64,000 nt of DNA from Lachnospiraceae bacterium (GCA_910574745.1 CAJTCE010000006.1:23239-87238), one strand, 5' to 3'. Counted from the first letter of the stretch, positions 35,060 to 44,833 are shown. Numbers and translations: made by a program. Notes: generated by a model not told the origin, from the sequence alone.

Positions 35060-35140
35060 GAAATGCTGTAAAAAGTAATTTTGTGATTCACATTCTTTCA
35101 TATAAAACAAACTGTGATACACTTCTTTTTACAGCATTTC
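35060..35140. terminator. Convergent terminator candidate after lexA
   Basis: A perfect 16-base inverted repeat, GAAATGCTGTAAAAAG (35060-35075) and its complement (35125-35140), encloses a 49-base spacer. It lies between the convergent ends of lexA and rsfS. The large loop is unusual for a simple terminator. Confidence 0.5.
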
Positions 35141-35163
35141 TTAACTCTTTATTCTATCGTTTT

Positions 35164-35523
35164 TTACAACTCTTCTTTTTCGATCATTTTCCCGTCTCTC
35201 CAGATTCTTTCCAAATCATAAAACAAACGATTTTCCTTATCAAAAATATGAATAACAATATCGCGGTAATCTACCAGAATCCAGTTTCCGTTATCATATC
35301 CTTCAATCTGTTTTTTTATGACCCCCATTTTGCCCAGCTTCTCTTCTACGTTGTCACATAAGGCCTGTACCTGGTTGCGATTGTTTCCGGATGCAATAAT
35401 AAAATAATCTGCAAGGATAGAAACTTCACTGATATCAATTACTTTTATATCTTCTCCCTTTTTATCTTCTAAGGCCTCAATTGCTGCAAGGGCAATTTCC
35501 TTTGATGTAAATTTCTCGCTCAT
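35164..35523 (-). CDS. rsfS: Ribosome silencing factor RsfS
   Basis: The 119-residue Iojap-family protein binds L14 of the large subunit and blocks subunit joining in starvation. Typical blocks are DIKVIDISEVSILADYFIIA near 27-46, NRNQVQALCDNVEEKL and GNWILVDYRDIVIHIFD. It is last in the nadD-yqeK-rsfS group, the usual order in Firmicutes. The 108-base gap before it holds no other gene. Confidence 0.95.
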   Translation of the reverse strand: MSEKFTSKEIALAAIEALEDKKGEDIKVIDISEVSILADYFIIASGNNRNQVQALCDNVEEKLGKMGVIKKQIEGYDNGNWILVDYRDIVIHIFDKENRLFYDLERIWRDGKMIEKEEL

Positions 35524-35631
35524 ATTTTCTCCCTTTTTCTATTTCTGTTTGATAAGCTCTATATGTTTTCGTTGCTTTTCACTTACTTCTTTTAAAAAGG
35601 CTCACGGTTCTATTTTGGGTTTTGGGATTTG

Positions 35632-36261
35632 TCAACTCTTGGATTTATGAATATTTTCAGACTGTGTATAATATTCATAGGTTTCCTGGGTCAGCAAATC
35701 CACAGATGCGTCCTTCTCTTTCAAATAAGAAAGAGTATTTTGCAAAATCAAAATCATTGCTTTATCCATATCCCCAAAAGCTGTCCTGCGGATTTCAGAA
35801 AGGCCCGGAAGCATTTTTCTGTTAGGCTCAATGTAATCTGCAATATAAATGATCTTTTCAAGCTCCGTCATAGCGGGTTTTCCCGTTGTATGATACTTGA
35901 TCGCGTTTAAAACAGCTTCATCCGTTACCTGATATTTTTCCTTAGCCCGTACCGCTCCCAATTTTGCATGAAGCAGATCGGGATTCTTCTCTTCGGCCTC
36001 ATTTAAAACAATGCCATGCTTTTTACATAGTTTGCGCTTCTTTTCTGATGAAATACATTTGGCATTATCATGAAGCAGTCCTGCCAGATATGCCTTGTAT
36101 AAATCCGTTCCGTGGGCCATAGCAAGGCTTGTGGCAGTATACGCGACTCCGATAGTATGGATATAACGTTTTTTATCTAGTTCTTCGGATAATTGTTTTG
36201 ATAATAGCTTTAAATAATCATCTTCCGTACTGAAAGTACACAAAACGAATCTCCTCCTCAA
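35632..36261 (-). CDS. yqeK: HD-domain hydrolase YqeK (symmetrical Ap4A hydrolase type)
   Basis: A 209-residue HD-superfamily phosphohydrolase that in related bacteria cleaves diadenosine tetraphosphate to ADP. Metal ligands are in HTIGVAYTA, LLHDNAK, HAKLGA and KYHTTGK, followed by YIADYIEPNR. The start overlaps the nadD stop as ATGA, indicating translational coupling. The C-terminal ENIHKSKS extension is unremarkable. Confidence 0.92.
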   Translation of the reverse strand: MRRRFVLCTFSTEDDYLKLLSKQLSEELDKKRYIHTIGVAYTATSLAMAHGTDLYKAYLAGLLHDNAKCISSEKKRKLCKKHGIVLNEAEEKNPDLLHAKLGAVRAKEKYQVTDEAVLNAIKYHTTGKPAMTELEKIIYIADYIEPNRKMLPGLSEIRRTAFGDMDKAMILILQNTLSYLKEKDASVDLLTQETYEYYTQSENIHKSKS

Positions 36262-36857
36262 TATAAATGATTTTGAAGAATATATGTGGCTGTTTTCTCC
36301 GGAACCAAATTTCTTATTTGAGAATCGTTATAAAATTCCTGCCTGATCTTCGTTGATGAAACATCCATAGGCGGCATGGAAAGCAGCTGAATCCTGGCAT
36401 GATATTTTTCCGTCAGTTTTTCTTTTTGCTTATCCAGTTTTGCTTTATCACAATCATCCCTTACCGCAGCTAAAATCACAGCATTTATAAATATCTTTTC
36501 GGGATGCGCCCATTTCTCAATGGATAATAAAGAATCTGCCCCCAAAATGAAAAAGAATTCGTCTTCCGGATACTGCTCCTTTAGTTTTTCCAATGTCTGC
36601 CATGTATAAGAATTTCCGCCGGCGTCTATTTCCACGATGGATAGCTTAAACGCAGGATTGTCTTCTATGGCAAGCTCTACCATAGCTGCGCGGTGTTCTG
36701 CCTTTGTCACGGCTCTGTCATGCTTCATCCATGGAGTATGGTTTGGGACAAACAGGATAAAATCAAGTTCCTTCTCTGTCAGCGCCTGATTTGCCAGCTG
36801 TATATGTCCTATATGAATTGGATCAAAGGTTCCTCCCATAATGCCGATTTTGGACAT
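36258..36857 (-). CDS. nadD: Nicotinate-nucleotide adenylyltransferase NadD
   Basis: A 199-residue enzyme of NAD synthesis that makes deamido-NAD from nicotinate mononucleotide and ATP. The nucleotidyltransferase motif GGTFDPIHIGH is at 9-19 and the second motif SSTKIRQEF lies near 167-175. FILGADSL is also typical. It is the first gene of the nadD-yqeK-rsfS set. Confidence 0.96.
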   Translation of the reverse strand: MSKIGIMGGTFDPIHIGHIQLANQALTEKELDFILFVPNHTPWMKHDRAVTKAEHRAAMVELAIEDNPAFKLSIVEIDAGGNSYTWQTLEKLKEQYPEDEFFFILGADSLLSIEKWAHPEKIFINAVILAAVRDDCDKAKLDKQKEKLTEKYHARIQLLSMPPMDVSSTKIRQEFYNDSQIRNLVPEKTATYILQNHLY

Positions 36858-36967
36858 AAATTCCTCCGTTTACCTTAGACTGTTTCTTCATGACTTCAAA
36901 AACTTCATTACATGAAAGCTATGCTTTATTACCTATAGCATAATCATTTATTTCCCAAAAATTTCCT

Positions 36968-37258
36968 TTACTTGGGCAGTTCAATTTTTTTATGGTCCTT
37001 GCTTTCTTTATAAAGAACAATTTTTTTGCCGATTACCTGCACTACCTGGGAACGAGTCCTTTCCGCCAGTGCATGGGCAATTGCATTGGTATCGTCCAGA
37101 CAGTTTTTTAAGACGGTAATCTTAATCAATTCCCTGGTATTAAACGCTTCCCTGACAGCTTCCGTCACTTCCGGCGTCAGGCTTGATTTTCCAATCTGGA
37201 AAATCGGTTCAATATTCATCGCAAGACCTTTTAAATATGCTCGTTGTTTGCTTGTCAT
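36968..37258 (-). CDS. yhbY: Ribosome assembly RNA-binding protein YhbY
   Basis: A 96-residue CRS1-YhbY (CRM) domain protein that associates with pre-50S particles. MTSKQRAYLKGLAMNIEPIF starts it, the RNA-binding GKSSLTPEV loop follows and VVQVIGKKIVLYK forms the last strands. It sits between obgE and nadD, an arrangement common in Firmicutes. Confidence 0.94.
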   Translation of the reverse strand: MTSKQRAYLKGLAMNIEPIFQIGKSSLTPEVTEAVREAFNTRELIKITVLKNCLDDTNAIAHALAERTRSQVVQVIGKKIVLYKESKDHKKIELPK

Positions 37259-37405
37259 GTTTTTCTCCCATTCTGCCGCAAAGTAATCAAAATTATTTAC
37301 CCACGGCAGCTTCTGCCTTTATCTCATCATAATAACAGTATTTCATTTATTTACTGCAATCATCTATTATCCGGTAACAGTATCGGATTTTGTTTGCGAA
37401 TATGT

Positions 37406-38695
37406 TTATTTATAATAATCAAATTTTAGACCATACATACGAACGGTATCGCCTTCCTTGATACCCAGTTTTTCCAGCTGGTCGAGAATTTCGTTTTCCT
37501 TCAGGAATTTCTGGAAGAATACGAAGCCTTTCTCGCTGTCTAAATTGGTATAGCCCAGCATTTTTTCAATGCGGGGACCTTCCACCACATATTCATCTTC
37601 TGCTTCGTCATAGGTAACGCTAAAGGGCTCATTGGAATACCGAAGGATTTCGTCAGGTACAATTTCCGCTTCAAATACAATGGGCGGTTCATTAATTTCC
37701 TCTAGCATGCCTTTAACCGCAAATAACAGCTCATTCAGTCCTTGTCCGCTGACAGCTGAAATGGGATACACCTGAATTCCTTTGGGCTCAAATTCGGCCT
37801 TTAAACGTTTCACAGGGTCATTGATGCCGTCATCATAAATGGCATCTGTCTTATTTGCCGCAATGACCTGCGGTCTTTTGGCTATTTCTTCGTTATATGC
37901 CGCTAACTCTTTGTTAATGGCATAAATATCCTCTATAGGGTCTCTTCCTTCGGTTCCTGCCACATCCACCATATGGATAATGACCCTTGTCCTTTCAATA
38001 TGCCGTAAAAACTCATGGCCTAAGCCTACCCCTTCAGAAGCCCCTTCGATCAGTCCCGGAATGTCCGCAATGACAAATCCGCCGCCTTCCATATCCACAA
38101 CGCCCAAATGGGGATTTAAGGTGGTAAAATGATAATTTGCAATCTTGGGCCTGGCATTAGTCACACGGCTTAAAAGAGTGGATTTTCCAACGTTGGGAAA
38201 TCCTACAAGACCTACATCGGCAATGCATTTTAATTCCATTAGAATATTCAGTTCCTTGGAAGGCTGTCCGGGCTGGGCGTATTTGGGCGCCTGCATAGTG
38301 CTTGTGGCATAATGCTGGTTGCCGTTGCCTCCCCTACCGCCTGTTAAGAGCACCATCCTGCGGTTTTCGCCGGACATATCCGCAATAATCTGCCCGCTTT
38401 CCTCTTCCTTTAAAACAGTGCCTTCCGGAACCTTAATAACAATATCCGTACCGTTTTTGCCGCGGCAGTTTCTTTTTCCGCCCGGCTCCCCGTCCTTTGC
38501 GCAGTACTTTCTGATATGCCTGAAATCCGTCAGGGTATTTAATCCTTCATCTATTTCAAAAATAACGCTGCCGCCGTTGCCGCCGTCTCCGCCGTCAGGA
38601 CCGCCGTTTGGTACATATTTTTCCCTGCGGAAGGAAACATGTCCGTCTCCGCCTTTTCCGCTCCGCACATAAATTTTTGCCCGATCTGCAAACAT
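37406..38695 (-). CDS. obgE: GTPase Obg
   Basis: A 429-residue ribosome-assembly and stress GTPase. The glycine-rich Obg fold (VRSGKGGDGHVSFRREK, GGPDGGDGGNGG) is N-terminal; the G domain has GFPNVGKST near 166, DIPGLIEGA, NKTD and SAVSGQG; and a C-terminal OCT domain ends ILDQLEKLGIKEGDTVRMYG. The length is normal for clostridia. Confidence 0.97.
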   Translation of the reverse strand: MFADRAKIYVRSGKGGDGHVSFRREKYVPNGGPDGGDGGNGGSVIFEIDEGLNTLTDFRHIRKYCAKDGEPGGKRNCRGKNGTDIVIKVPEGTVLKEEESGQIIADMSGENRRMVLLTGGRGGNGNQHYATSTMQAPKYAQPGQPSKELNILMELKCIADVGLVGFPNVGKSTLLSRVTNARPKIANYHFTTLNPHLGVVDMEGGGFVIADIPGLIEGASEGVGLGHEFLRHIERTRVIIHMVDVAGTEGRDPIEDIYAINKELAAYNEEIAKRPQVIAANKTDAIYDDGINDPVKRLKAEFEPKGIQVYPISAVSGQGLNELLFAVKGMLEEINEPPIVFEAEIVPDEILRYSNEPFSVTYDEAEDEYVVEGPRIEKMLGYTNLDSEKGFVFFQKFLKENEILDQLEKLGIKEGDTVRMYGLKFDYYK

Positions 38696-38832
38696 ATATT
38701 ATCACCTCATGGGTAGTTTGTGTCGTTTATCAGTTTCTTATGACTTTTTTGACTGTTGTAACCTTTTGAATCTCATAATGATGTTATGGCATTTTGCCAA
38801 TATTTATCTATCACTTTTTCTGTGACTGTTAT

Positions 38833-38869
38833 GAAAAAAGAAGGACTGTCACATAATGAGACAGTCCTT
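38833..38869 (-). terminator. Terminator of the rplU-prp-rpmA operon
   Basis: On the minus strand AAGGACTGTC pairs with GACAGTCCTT across a nine-base loop and is followed by CTTTTTTC. It is a textbook Rho-independent terminator just after rpmA. Confidence 0.92.
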
Positions 38870-38884
38870 GTACTAAGCTCTTAA

Positions 38885-39169
38885 TTAGTCCTCTACCGGA
38901 TAAACGGAAGCCTGTTTTTTATCTCTTCCTTTTCTTTCAAATCTTAATACGCCGTCAACTAAAGCGAATAATGTGTCATCTCCGCCTCTGCCGACATTAA
39001 TGCCCGGATGAATCTTGGTTCCGCGCTGTCTGTATAAGATATTTCCAGCTTTTACGAACTGTCCGTCAGCTCTTTTCGCACCTAATCTCTTGGCTTCGGA
39101 ATCTCTACCGTTCTTTGTAGAGCCCACACCTTTTTTATGAGCGAAAAATTGAAGGTTCATTTTTAACAT
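38885..39169 (-). CDS. rpmA: Ribosomal protein L27 with Prp-cleaved N-terminal extension
   Basis: A 94-residue protein. It begins [20 protein letters not shown]; in Firmicutes the first nine residues are removed by Prp between FF and A, leaving AHKKG, the conserved L27 N-terminus near the peptidyl-transferase centre. The rest ([30 protein letters not shown]) is standard. The MNLQFFA heptapeptide recurs in the toxin cassette at 15313. Confidence 0.98.
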   Translation of the reverse strand: MLKMNLQFFAHKKGVGSTKNGRDSEAKRLGAKRADGQFVKAGNILYRQRGTKIHPGINVGRGGDDTLFALVDGVLRFERKGRDKKQASVYPVED

Positions 39170-39174
39170 GGGTG

Positions 39175-39504
39175 TTACACCTCCTTAATTTTCATCGATA
39201 CAAATTCATCATATTGTGCAGCAATTTCTTCAAAACCCAATCTGCCCGCTTCTAAAAGAAGCTCCGCATCATGTCCCGGCAAGCCTTCTATAACAAATCT
39301 CATTAAACCTTTCTTTTCATCATAGGTCTGTTCAAATTTGTCCTCACAAAAACGCTCAATGGCATTTTGCGTATTGATTGCCAGAACTGAAACCCCGGCG
39401 CAAACAATATCCTGACCAAAATTAGCCCATCCTGCATGCCCTCTGATTTCAAATCCTTTGACTGTTTTTGATTTTTTATCGCACAAAACTGTTATGGCTG
39501 TCAT
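39175..39504 (-). CDS. prp: Ribosomal-processing cysteine protease Prp
   Basis: A 109-residue protease that removes the N-terminal extension of L27 and, in staphylococci, also cleaves phage capsid-type proteins with the same motif. The catalytic His23 ([17 protein letters not shown]) and Cys35 are in the usual place. It lies between rplU and rpmA, five bases before rpmA. Confidence 0.95.
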   Translation of the reverse strand: MTAITVLCDKKSKTVKGFEIRGHAGWANFGQDIVCAGVSVLAINTQNAIERFCEDKFEQTYDEKKGLMRFVIEGLPGHDAELLLEAGRLGFEEIAAQYDEFVSMKIKEV

Positions 39505-39520
39505 CTATGCCACCTGATTA

Positions 39521-39826
39521 TTAAGCATTAATTTTCTCAATTTTAACCTGAGTGTATGCTTGTCTATGACCGTTTTTCTTGTGATAACCGGTTTTTCTCT
39601 TGTACTTGTATACAATAACCTTTTTTGCTTTGCCCTGATTCATAACGGTTGCTGTTACGGTAGAAGAAGCAACGTCGGAACCAACCTTTAAGCCGTTATC
39701 ATTTACTGCAAGAACCTGGTCAAATGTTACAGTGCTTCCGTCTTCAGCGTCTAATTTCTCAATTCTGATAATGTCGCCCTCAGAAACCTTGTACTGCTTT
39801 CCACCTGTTGCAATAATTGCGTACAT
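39521..39826 (-). CDS. rplU: Ribosomal protein L21
   Basis: The 101-residue protein begins [18 protein letters not shown] and has the terminal [18 protein letters not shown] block that contacts 23S rRNA. It is the first gene of the rplU-prp-rpmA operon, with TAGGAGGTG upstream. Confidence 0.98.
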   Translation of the reverse strand: MYAIIATGGKQYKVSEGDIIRIEKLDAEDGSTVTFDQVLAVNDNGLKVGSDVASSTVTATVMNQGKAKKVIVYKYKRKTGYHKKNGHRQAYTQVKIEKINA

Positions 39827-39920
39827 AAGGCACCTCCTATTAATTACTCGCTAACTTCGGTGATGTCTTCTGCCATTTATCATGGTTTTGGACATACTTT
39901 TACCTCATTATGCGGCATAC
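39827..39920 (-). ncRNA. Possible L21 leader (5' UTR of rplU)
   Basis: About 95 bases lie between the predicted transcription start and rplU. In Firmicutes this position often carries the autoregulatory L21 leader. I did not confirm its consensus structure; the call rests on position. Confidence 0.3.
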
Positions 39921-39926
39921 CATGGT

Positions 39927-39956
39927 ATAATAGCATGGATTCTTACCAATTGTCAA
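39927..39956 (-). promoter_or_regulatory. rplU operon promoter
   Basis: On the minus strand TTGACA (39951-39956), an 18-base spacer and TATTAT (39927-39932). The -35 overlaps the end of the Nudix gene. Confidence 0.8.
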
Positions 39957-40515
39957 GTTCCGAAAAGGCATTTTTTGTAAAGAAATAGGCAATAATCTGA
40001 CATCTGGAAGAAAACTCCGCACTTGCCAAAAGCTTTTTGCACTCTTCCTTTGTATAAAACGCCGCCTGAATCTGTTCGTTTTCCGATGTATGGTCTGAAA
40101 ATTCCCCTTCGGCTTCAATAACGGCTATCCGCGTTTTGACATCGGAAAAAGCCACTGCCGCAAAGGAAGGGGGCAGAATATCGATGATCCGTTTTACTTT
40201 AAGCCCCGTTTCTTCATATAATTCCCTTTCAATGCAATCCTCTATGGATTCCCCCGGTTCTAACATTCCGGCGCAGAGATTATAAATTTCCCTGTTAATA
40301 CCCATACGGAATTCCTTTAACAGTAAAAGCCTGTCCGCACAAAGGACTACCAGCGAAAGTCCGCTTATGGATGTGCCCAAATCCTCCGGTCCGGCTATTT
40401 CACTACGGCTGACAATTTCGTATTTTTTTTCTCTTCCTTTTTTATTCAGATAAGTCAGCTCATAGCTTTTCAGATATTTGCCGTCTTTTACTTTTTCAAT
40501 GCCTAATAATTTCAT
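39943..40515 (-). CDS. Nudix hydrolase (ADP-ribose pyrophosphatase-like)
   Basis: A 190-residue protein. The Nudix box is GMLEPGESIEDCIERELYEE TGL, near 87-109, with the REx2EE glutamates that bind metal. DRLLLLKEFRMGINREIYNL upstream resembles ADP-sugar pyrophosphatases. The exact substrate cannot be read from the sequence. The start overlaps the end of the RNase E/G gene by 20 bases. Confidence 0.88.
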   Translation of the reverse strand: MKLLGIEKVKDGKYLKSYELTYLNKKGREKKYEIVSRSEIAGPEDLGTSISGLSLVVLCADRLLLLKEFRMGINREIYNLCAGMLEPGESIEDCIERELYEETGLKVKRIIDILPPSFAAVAFSDVKTRIAVIEAEGEFSDHTSENEQIQAAFYTKEECKKLLASAEFSSRCQIIAYFFTKNAFSELDNW

Positions 40516-41671
40516 AAAGTCCCACCTCGCACAACTGGTCTTTTAGAGGACTCTCCTTTTTCTGCCTTGTAATTTCCACAAGTCCTAAAGGGGTAATGTC
40601 CACAACGTCGGTTTTTACATGGTCTATGGCAGCTTTGTCACGAAGAAGTTTTAGCAGCTTTTTATCTTCTTTAGCAGAATCCGTACTGATAAAATCCACA
40701 ATGACAATGCCCGTAATATTGCGGGAAGTCAAAATGTAGGGAATCGCTTCTGCCGCCTCTTTATTCGTAAGGGCACAAAGCTCTTTCTTACTGATTGTTT
40801 TGATATTTTTACCGGAATTTACATCGATAACCGTAAGCGCTTCCGTAGGCTCAATGACAAGATATCCCCCTGATTTCAGCCACACGGTCCGGCTTGTAGC
40901 TTCATGGAGCTTTCCTTTAAGCCCATACAGAGCCTGCAAGGGAAAAGACGTATCCTCATAAAGCTGCAACGCGTCAGAAAGCTTTTGGGGAAGGAGCTTT
41001 CTGATATGATCAAATTGTTCCGGGGAATCCGTTACAATTTTTGAAACATTTTGAAAATCTATTTTGGAAAGCTGGGCTTTTACAAAGGAAGTTCCTTCAT
41101 GGAGCTTGGAATAAACTGTTCTGCTGTCCGCATTTTCCTTCAGCCGCTTTAATTCCATTGAAAGCGCAGTCATTTCATCAGTTAGCAAATGATAATCTTC
41201 CCTCTCCAGGGAAACCACATTGGTTCTCACAATACATGTCATCTTATCCGGCATATAAGGAGTACAGACTTCTAAAAGCTGTTCCCGCAAAGAGGCAGGA
41301 AGTTTTTTGGAAAAGGTAATTCCTCCGGGCTTATCGGTCACAACACAGTAAATGCCGGTTAAGGAAAGTTCCAGGGATAGTACGGCGTCCTTTGTTTTTA
41401 CCGCTTCCTTTGCCACCTGGACGGGCAAAAGGCTGTTGCAGGTAAAGCCGGATAGCTGCGCATCGGTCAAAGGCAGAAATCCCCGGACCCCTTTTTTATA
41501 TTCCACAAATGCAGCTTTTAGGTTTGGCAGAATGTTAGTGATTTTCCCCACAAATATCCGGCTCATATCCCGGTTTTTTGAAGTATCAAAAGCCGCCAGA
41601 TGAAGCCGTCCCTCATCAATGGAAAAAAAGCCTCTTTTTTCTTCTATATCCGTGAAAATAACCGTCTGCAT
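40496..41671 (-). CDS. rng: Ribonuclease E/G family protein
   Basis: A 391-residue endoribonuclease. It has an S1-like domain (RIFVGKITNILPNLKAAFVE, GFLPL), an IVRTNV segment and the catalytic aspartates in TVIDVNSGKN (near 290) and VIVDFIST. It is shorter than E. coli RNase G (about 490) and ends soon after the catalytic domain, as in many clostridial versions. It is translationally coupled to the preceding DUF2344 gene. Confidence 0.88.
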   Translation of the reverse strand: MQTVIFTDIEEKRGFFSIDEGRLHLAAFDTSKNRDMSRIFVGKITNILPNLKAAFVEYKKGVRGFLPLTDAQLSGFTCNSLLPVQVAKEAVKTKDAVLSLELSLTGIYCVVTDKPGGITFSKKLPASLREQLLEVCTPYMPDKMTCIVRTNVVSLEREDYHLLTDEMTALSMELKRLKENADSRTVYSKLHEGTSFVKAQLSKIDFQNVSKIVTDSPEQFDHIRKLLPQKLSDALQLYEDTSFPLQALYGLKGKLHEATSRTVWLKSGGYLVIEPTEALTVIDVNSGKNIKTISKKELCALTNKEAAEAIPYILTSRNITGIVIVDFISTDSAKEDKKLLKLLRDKAAIDHVKTDVVDITPLGLVEITRQKKESPLKDQLCEVGLYEIIRH

Positions 41672-42363
41672 CAGATATCCTTTCCCACTTCATCCAATGA
41701 TATGAATTGTCCGTCTTCGTTTTTGGTATAGGTTTCTTCCCTGGTAACTACAAAATCAAATTCCGAAGGCTTTCTTCCCAGATAGGCATAATAAGCCTCC
41801 ATAATCATTCCCGGCTTTATATTCCCGCTGCTGCTGGCATTGACCAAAAGATAAATTCCATCTTCCTTTACCTCATAATCATAAATGCCTTCCTTTAAAT
41901 CTAAAAGCTTCCGGCTTTTCTTTGTCTCTTTTTCGTAAGGAATAGAGGACTGTGCCATAAAATCATCAAACCCTTCTCCGAAAACCAAATCCGCTTCATG
42001 CCCTTTTCTGATTTGAATAAAATATCCTGCCGCCGCTACGCTTGCCATGGCATTTTCCGCATTTTTTGGCAAAGCCTTAACGGAGAGAATTTCCACTCCT
42101 TCCGCCATAGTCCGATTTAATGCCTCTTTCATATCAGCCGTAGATACTTCCTGCGTCAGCTCGATATCCAGATATTCCCCGTTGCTATACAATCCCACTC
42201 CCAAAGGCGCTGCAAAAGACATGATCTGGTGTGGAGAAAAACCTGTGGAGTAAGCAATGGGGATCTCCGCCCTGCGGATTGCTTTCTGAAAATAGCGCAT
42301 CATGTCCAGATGCCCAATAAATATGATAGAACCGTATTTAGAAAATTTAATCCTATACTTCAT
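41671..42363 (-). CDS. Radical SAM-associated protein, TIGR03936/DUF2344 type
   Basis: A 230-residue protein. I start it at 42363 (MKYRIKFSKYGSIIFIGHLD) because GAGAGGAG precedes that codon; an earlier in-frame ATG at 42396 lacks a site. GHLDMMRYFQKAIRRAEIPI and GFSPHQIMSFAAPLGVGL are family signatures. It nearly always sits next to a TIGR03960 radical SAM gene, as here, and the two are probably one functional unit of unknown reaction. Confidence 0.9.
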   Translation of the reverse strand: MKYRIKFSKYGSIIFIGHLDMMRYFQKAIRRAEIPIAYSTGFSPHQIMSFAAPLGVGLYSNGEYLDIELTQEVSTADMKEALNRTMAEGVEILSVKALPKNAENAMASVAAAGYFIQIRKGHEADLVFGEGFDDFMAQSSIPYEKETKKSRKLLDLKEGIYDYEVKEDGIYLLVNASSSGNIKPGMIMEAYYAYLGRKPSEFDFVVTREETYTKNEDGQFISLDEVGKDI

Positions 42364-42458
42364 AAAACTCCTCTCATTTTTGTCTCCATGGGCCAAGCAA
42401 ACATGCTTGCATGTTCATTTGACCCTCAAATCAAGGTTGAAAGATTATCTTTCAACCT

Positions 42459-44327
42459 TTAACTCCGCTCCTCATAACAGATACCTGTCCCGAATCTGGC
42501 GGCGCCGCAGCCCTGACATGCCATTTTGCAGTTTGGCGTTACTTCCTCACGAAGCGCACGCTGCCATTCTCTTTTCAAAAATTCCTTTGTTACGCCGCAG
42601 TCAATAAAATCCCATGGGAATATTTCATCCAGACTTCTTTCCCTTGTGGTATAAAAATCCATCGAAAGGCCGCAGGCTTCAAAGCATTCCATCCAGACAT
42701 CATGCTTGTAGTATTCTCCCCATGCGTCATAAATACAGCCTTTCTTATATGCCATATAAATCACATCTGCTATTTTCCGGTCGCCCCTTGCTAAAATTCC
42801 TTCCAATACGGAAGCATCCGCTTCATGCCAGTTATATTTGATGCTCTTTTTATTTAGCTGCTCCAAAACTGCTGTTTTAACCGTATGGGCCTTGTCCAAA
42901 AATTGCTCCCTCGTACACATGGGCGCCCACTGAAAGGGCGTAAAAGGTTTGGGAATAAAGAAGGATGTGCTTGCCGTAATCTGTACTTTTCCGTTTCTTT
43001 TTTCCTTTGGCACGGTTTCGTAATATAATTTGGCAATTTCATTGGCAAGAAGGGCAATGCCTCTGGCATCCTCATCCGTTTCTGTGGGAAGCCCCAGCAT
43101 GAAATACAGCTTTACCTTATTCCAGCCTCCCTCAAAGGCAAGCTTTGCACCGTTTAAAATGACTTCTTCGGTCAGACCTTTATTAATGACATTGCGCATT
43201 CTCTGGGTTCCCGCCTCCGGCGCAAAGGTCAGACTGCTCTTTTTTACATCCTGCACCTTGCTCATAACATCCAGGGAAAAAGCATCAATTCTTAAGGAAG
43301 GCAGGGAAATATTCACATGACGTTTCCTGCATTCCTCTATGAGATAATCAATAAATTCCGGCAGCTTTGAAAAATCGCTGGAGCTTAAGGAACTTAAAGA
43401 AATTTCCTCATGCCCCGTAGCCTTTAACATTTTAACGGCATATTCCTTCAAAAATTCCAAAGAACGCTCCCTGACGGGCCGGTATAACTGCCCCGCCTGG
43501 CAAAAACGGCAGCCTCTGATACATCCTCTCTGGATTTCCAGAACTACCCTGTCCTGGGTAACCCTGATAAAGGGAACCACCGGCTTTTCCGGATAATAAG
43601 TATCGCTTAAATCCCGGACCATTTCCTTCATGATTTTCCTGGGTAATTCCGGTATTACAGGATAAAACGTCGCAATCGTGCCGTCATCATGATAGGTTGT
43701 CTCATAAAATTCCGGCGCATAAATACCGGGCAGCTTTCCCGCCTCCATAAGGAACTCTTTGCGGCTTTTCCCTGTTTTCCTACATGTCTTATACAAATCA
43801 AAAAGCTGTCTGTACATGGTTTCCCCTTCCCCGATGTAAAACAGATCGAAAAAGGGAGCCACAGGCTCGGGATTGTAAACACAGGGGCCCCCGCCGATCA
43901 CAACGGCGTCCTCCCATGTACGCTCTTTTGCAAAAAACGGAATTCCCGATAAATCCAGCACCTGCAGAATATTGGTATAGCACATCTCATACTGAAGAGT
44001 AATCCCCAGAAAATCAAAATCCTTTACCGGATCCTGAGACTCTAACGCAAATAAAGGAATCTGCTCCTTCCGCATGATTTCGTCCAGATCCATCCAGGGG
44101 GAATAAACCCGTTCGCACCAGACATCTTCAAATTTATTTAACATATCGTAGATAATCTGAATGCCCAGATGCGACATACCGATCTCATAAACGTCAGGAA
44201 AGCACATGGCAAAACGAATATCCACGCGCTCTCTGTCTTTCATAATGGAATTGACTTCCCCGCCGATATAACGTGCGGGCTTATCGATTTTTAATAATAT
44301 TTCATCAGTTAAGGCTAGTTTTCTCAT
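42459..44327 (-). CDS. Radical SAM protein, TIGR03960 type
   Basis: A 622-residue protein. The N-terminal part has a cobalamin-binding-like region (MCFPDVYEIGMSHLGIQIIY) and the radical SAM core has RGCIRGCRFCQAG near 260-272, the CxxxCxxC cluster ligands, followed by SLSSLSSSDFSKL. The C-terminus (MACQGCGAARFGTGICYEE) carries additional cysteines. The role is unknown but the gene is conserved in Clostridia beside RNase E/G. Confidence 0.93.
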   Translation of the reverse strand: MRKLALTDEILLKIDKPARYIGGEVNSIMKDRERVDIRFAMCFPDVYEIGMSHLGIQIIYDMLNKFEDVWCERVYSPWMDLDEIMRKEQIPLFALESQDPVKDFDFLGITLQYEMCYTNILQVLDLSGIPFFAKERTWEDAVVIGGGPCVYNPEPVAPFFDLFYIGEGETMYRQLFDLYKTCRKTGKSRKEFLMEAGKLPGIYAPEFYETTYHDDGTIATFYPVIPELPRKIMKEMVRDLSDTYYPEKPVVPFIRVTQDRVVLEIQRGCIRGCRFCQAGQLYRPVRERSLEFLKEYAVKMLKATGHEEISLSSLSSSDFSKLPEFIDYLIEECRKRHVNISLPSLRIDAFSLDVMSKVQDVKKSSLTFAPEAGTQRMRNVINKGLTEEVILNGAKLAFEGGWNKVKLYFMLGLPTETDEDARGIALLANEIAKLYYETVPKEKRNGKVQITASTSFFIPKPFTPFQWAPMCTREQFLDKAHTVKTAVLEQLNKKSIKYNWHEADASVLEGILARGDRKIADVIYMAYKKGCIYDAWGEYYKHDVWMECFEACGLSMDFYTTRERSLDEIFPWDFIDCGVTKEFLKREWQRALREEVTPNCKMACQGCGAARFGTGICYEERS

Positions 44328-44679
44328 AATCTAAAGTATAAGTGAAATCCTTCATAAAATCAATGACCTTGTCAGAATAATCAATTCTGACTGCGGCCTG
44401 TAATTCTTTGGTAAAGGTTCCGTCCTCAGGCTCTATCTTAAAATGATACATGCATAAGAAACCGAACAGAAGAAGGCACAGCACCAGACGCAGCTTTATG
44501 TAGAAGCCGTTATAGGATTCAGGCTGTTTTTCACCATCCTGCCCCAAAGCTTCGCCATAGCCCTCGTCAGGAGATACAATGCCTGCCATAGTATTTACGT
44601 GGGTGGAATTGTTTTGCTGATATTCCCGAAGACGCATAATCTGTTCCAGTTTTTCGTCCCGGCTGATTGTTTTTCGCAT
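44305..44679 (-). CDS. Small single-pass membrane protein, unknown
   Basis: About 124 residues. One transmembrane segment (LRLVLCLLLFGFLCMYHF) separates a charged N-terminal half from a C-terminal part of about 50 residues. I start at ATG 44679 (MRKTISRDEKLEQIM); a GTG at 44688 is also possible. It overlaps the radical SAM gene by 23 bases, so it is probably cotranscribed. I do not recognise a family. Confidence 0.7.
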   Translation of the reverse strand: MRKTISRDEKLEQIMRLREYQQNNSTHVNTMAGIVSPDEGYGEALGQDGEKQPESYNGFYIKLRLVLCLLLFGFLCMYHFKIEPEDGTFTKELQAAVRIDYSDKVIDFMKDFTYTLDYEKTSLN

Positions 44680-44833
44680 ATGGCACACCCGCTCTTATTT
44701 TGTAGCTATTTTATGCGGGTTGTACCATAGATATGATAGAATTATCCAAGGATATCATAGATTTTGCAAACATTCATAGCAAATTCCGTTATCTTTTTAT
44801 AACATTATCCGCCTGCAACGGATTTCCGTTATT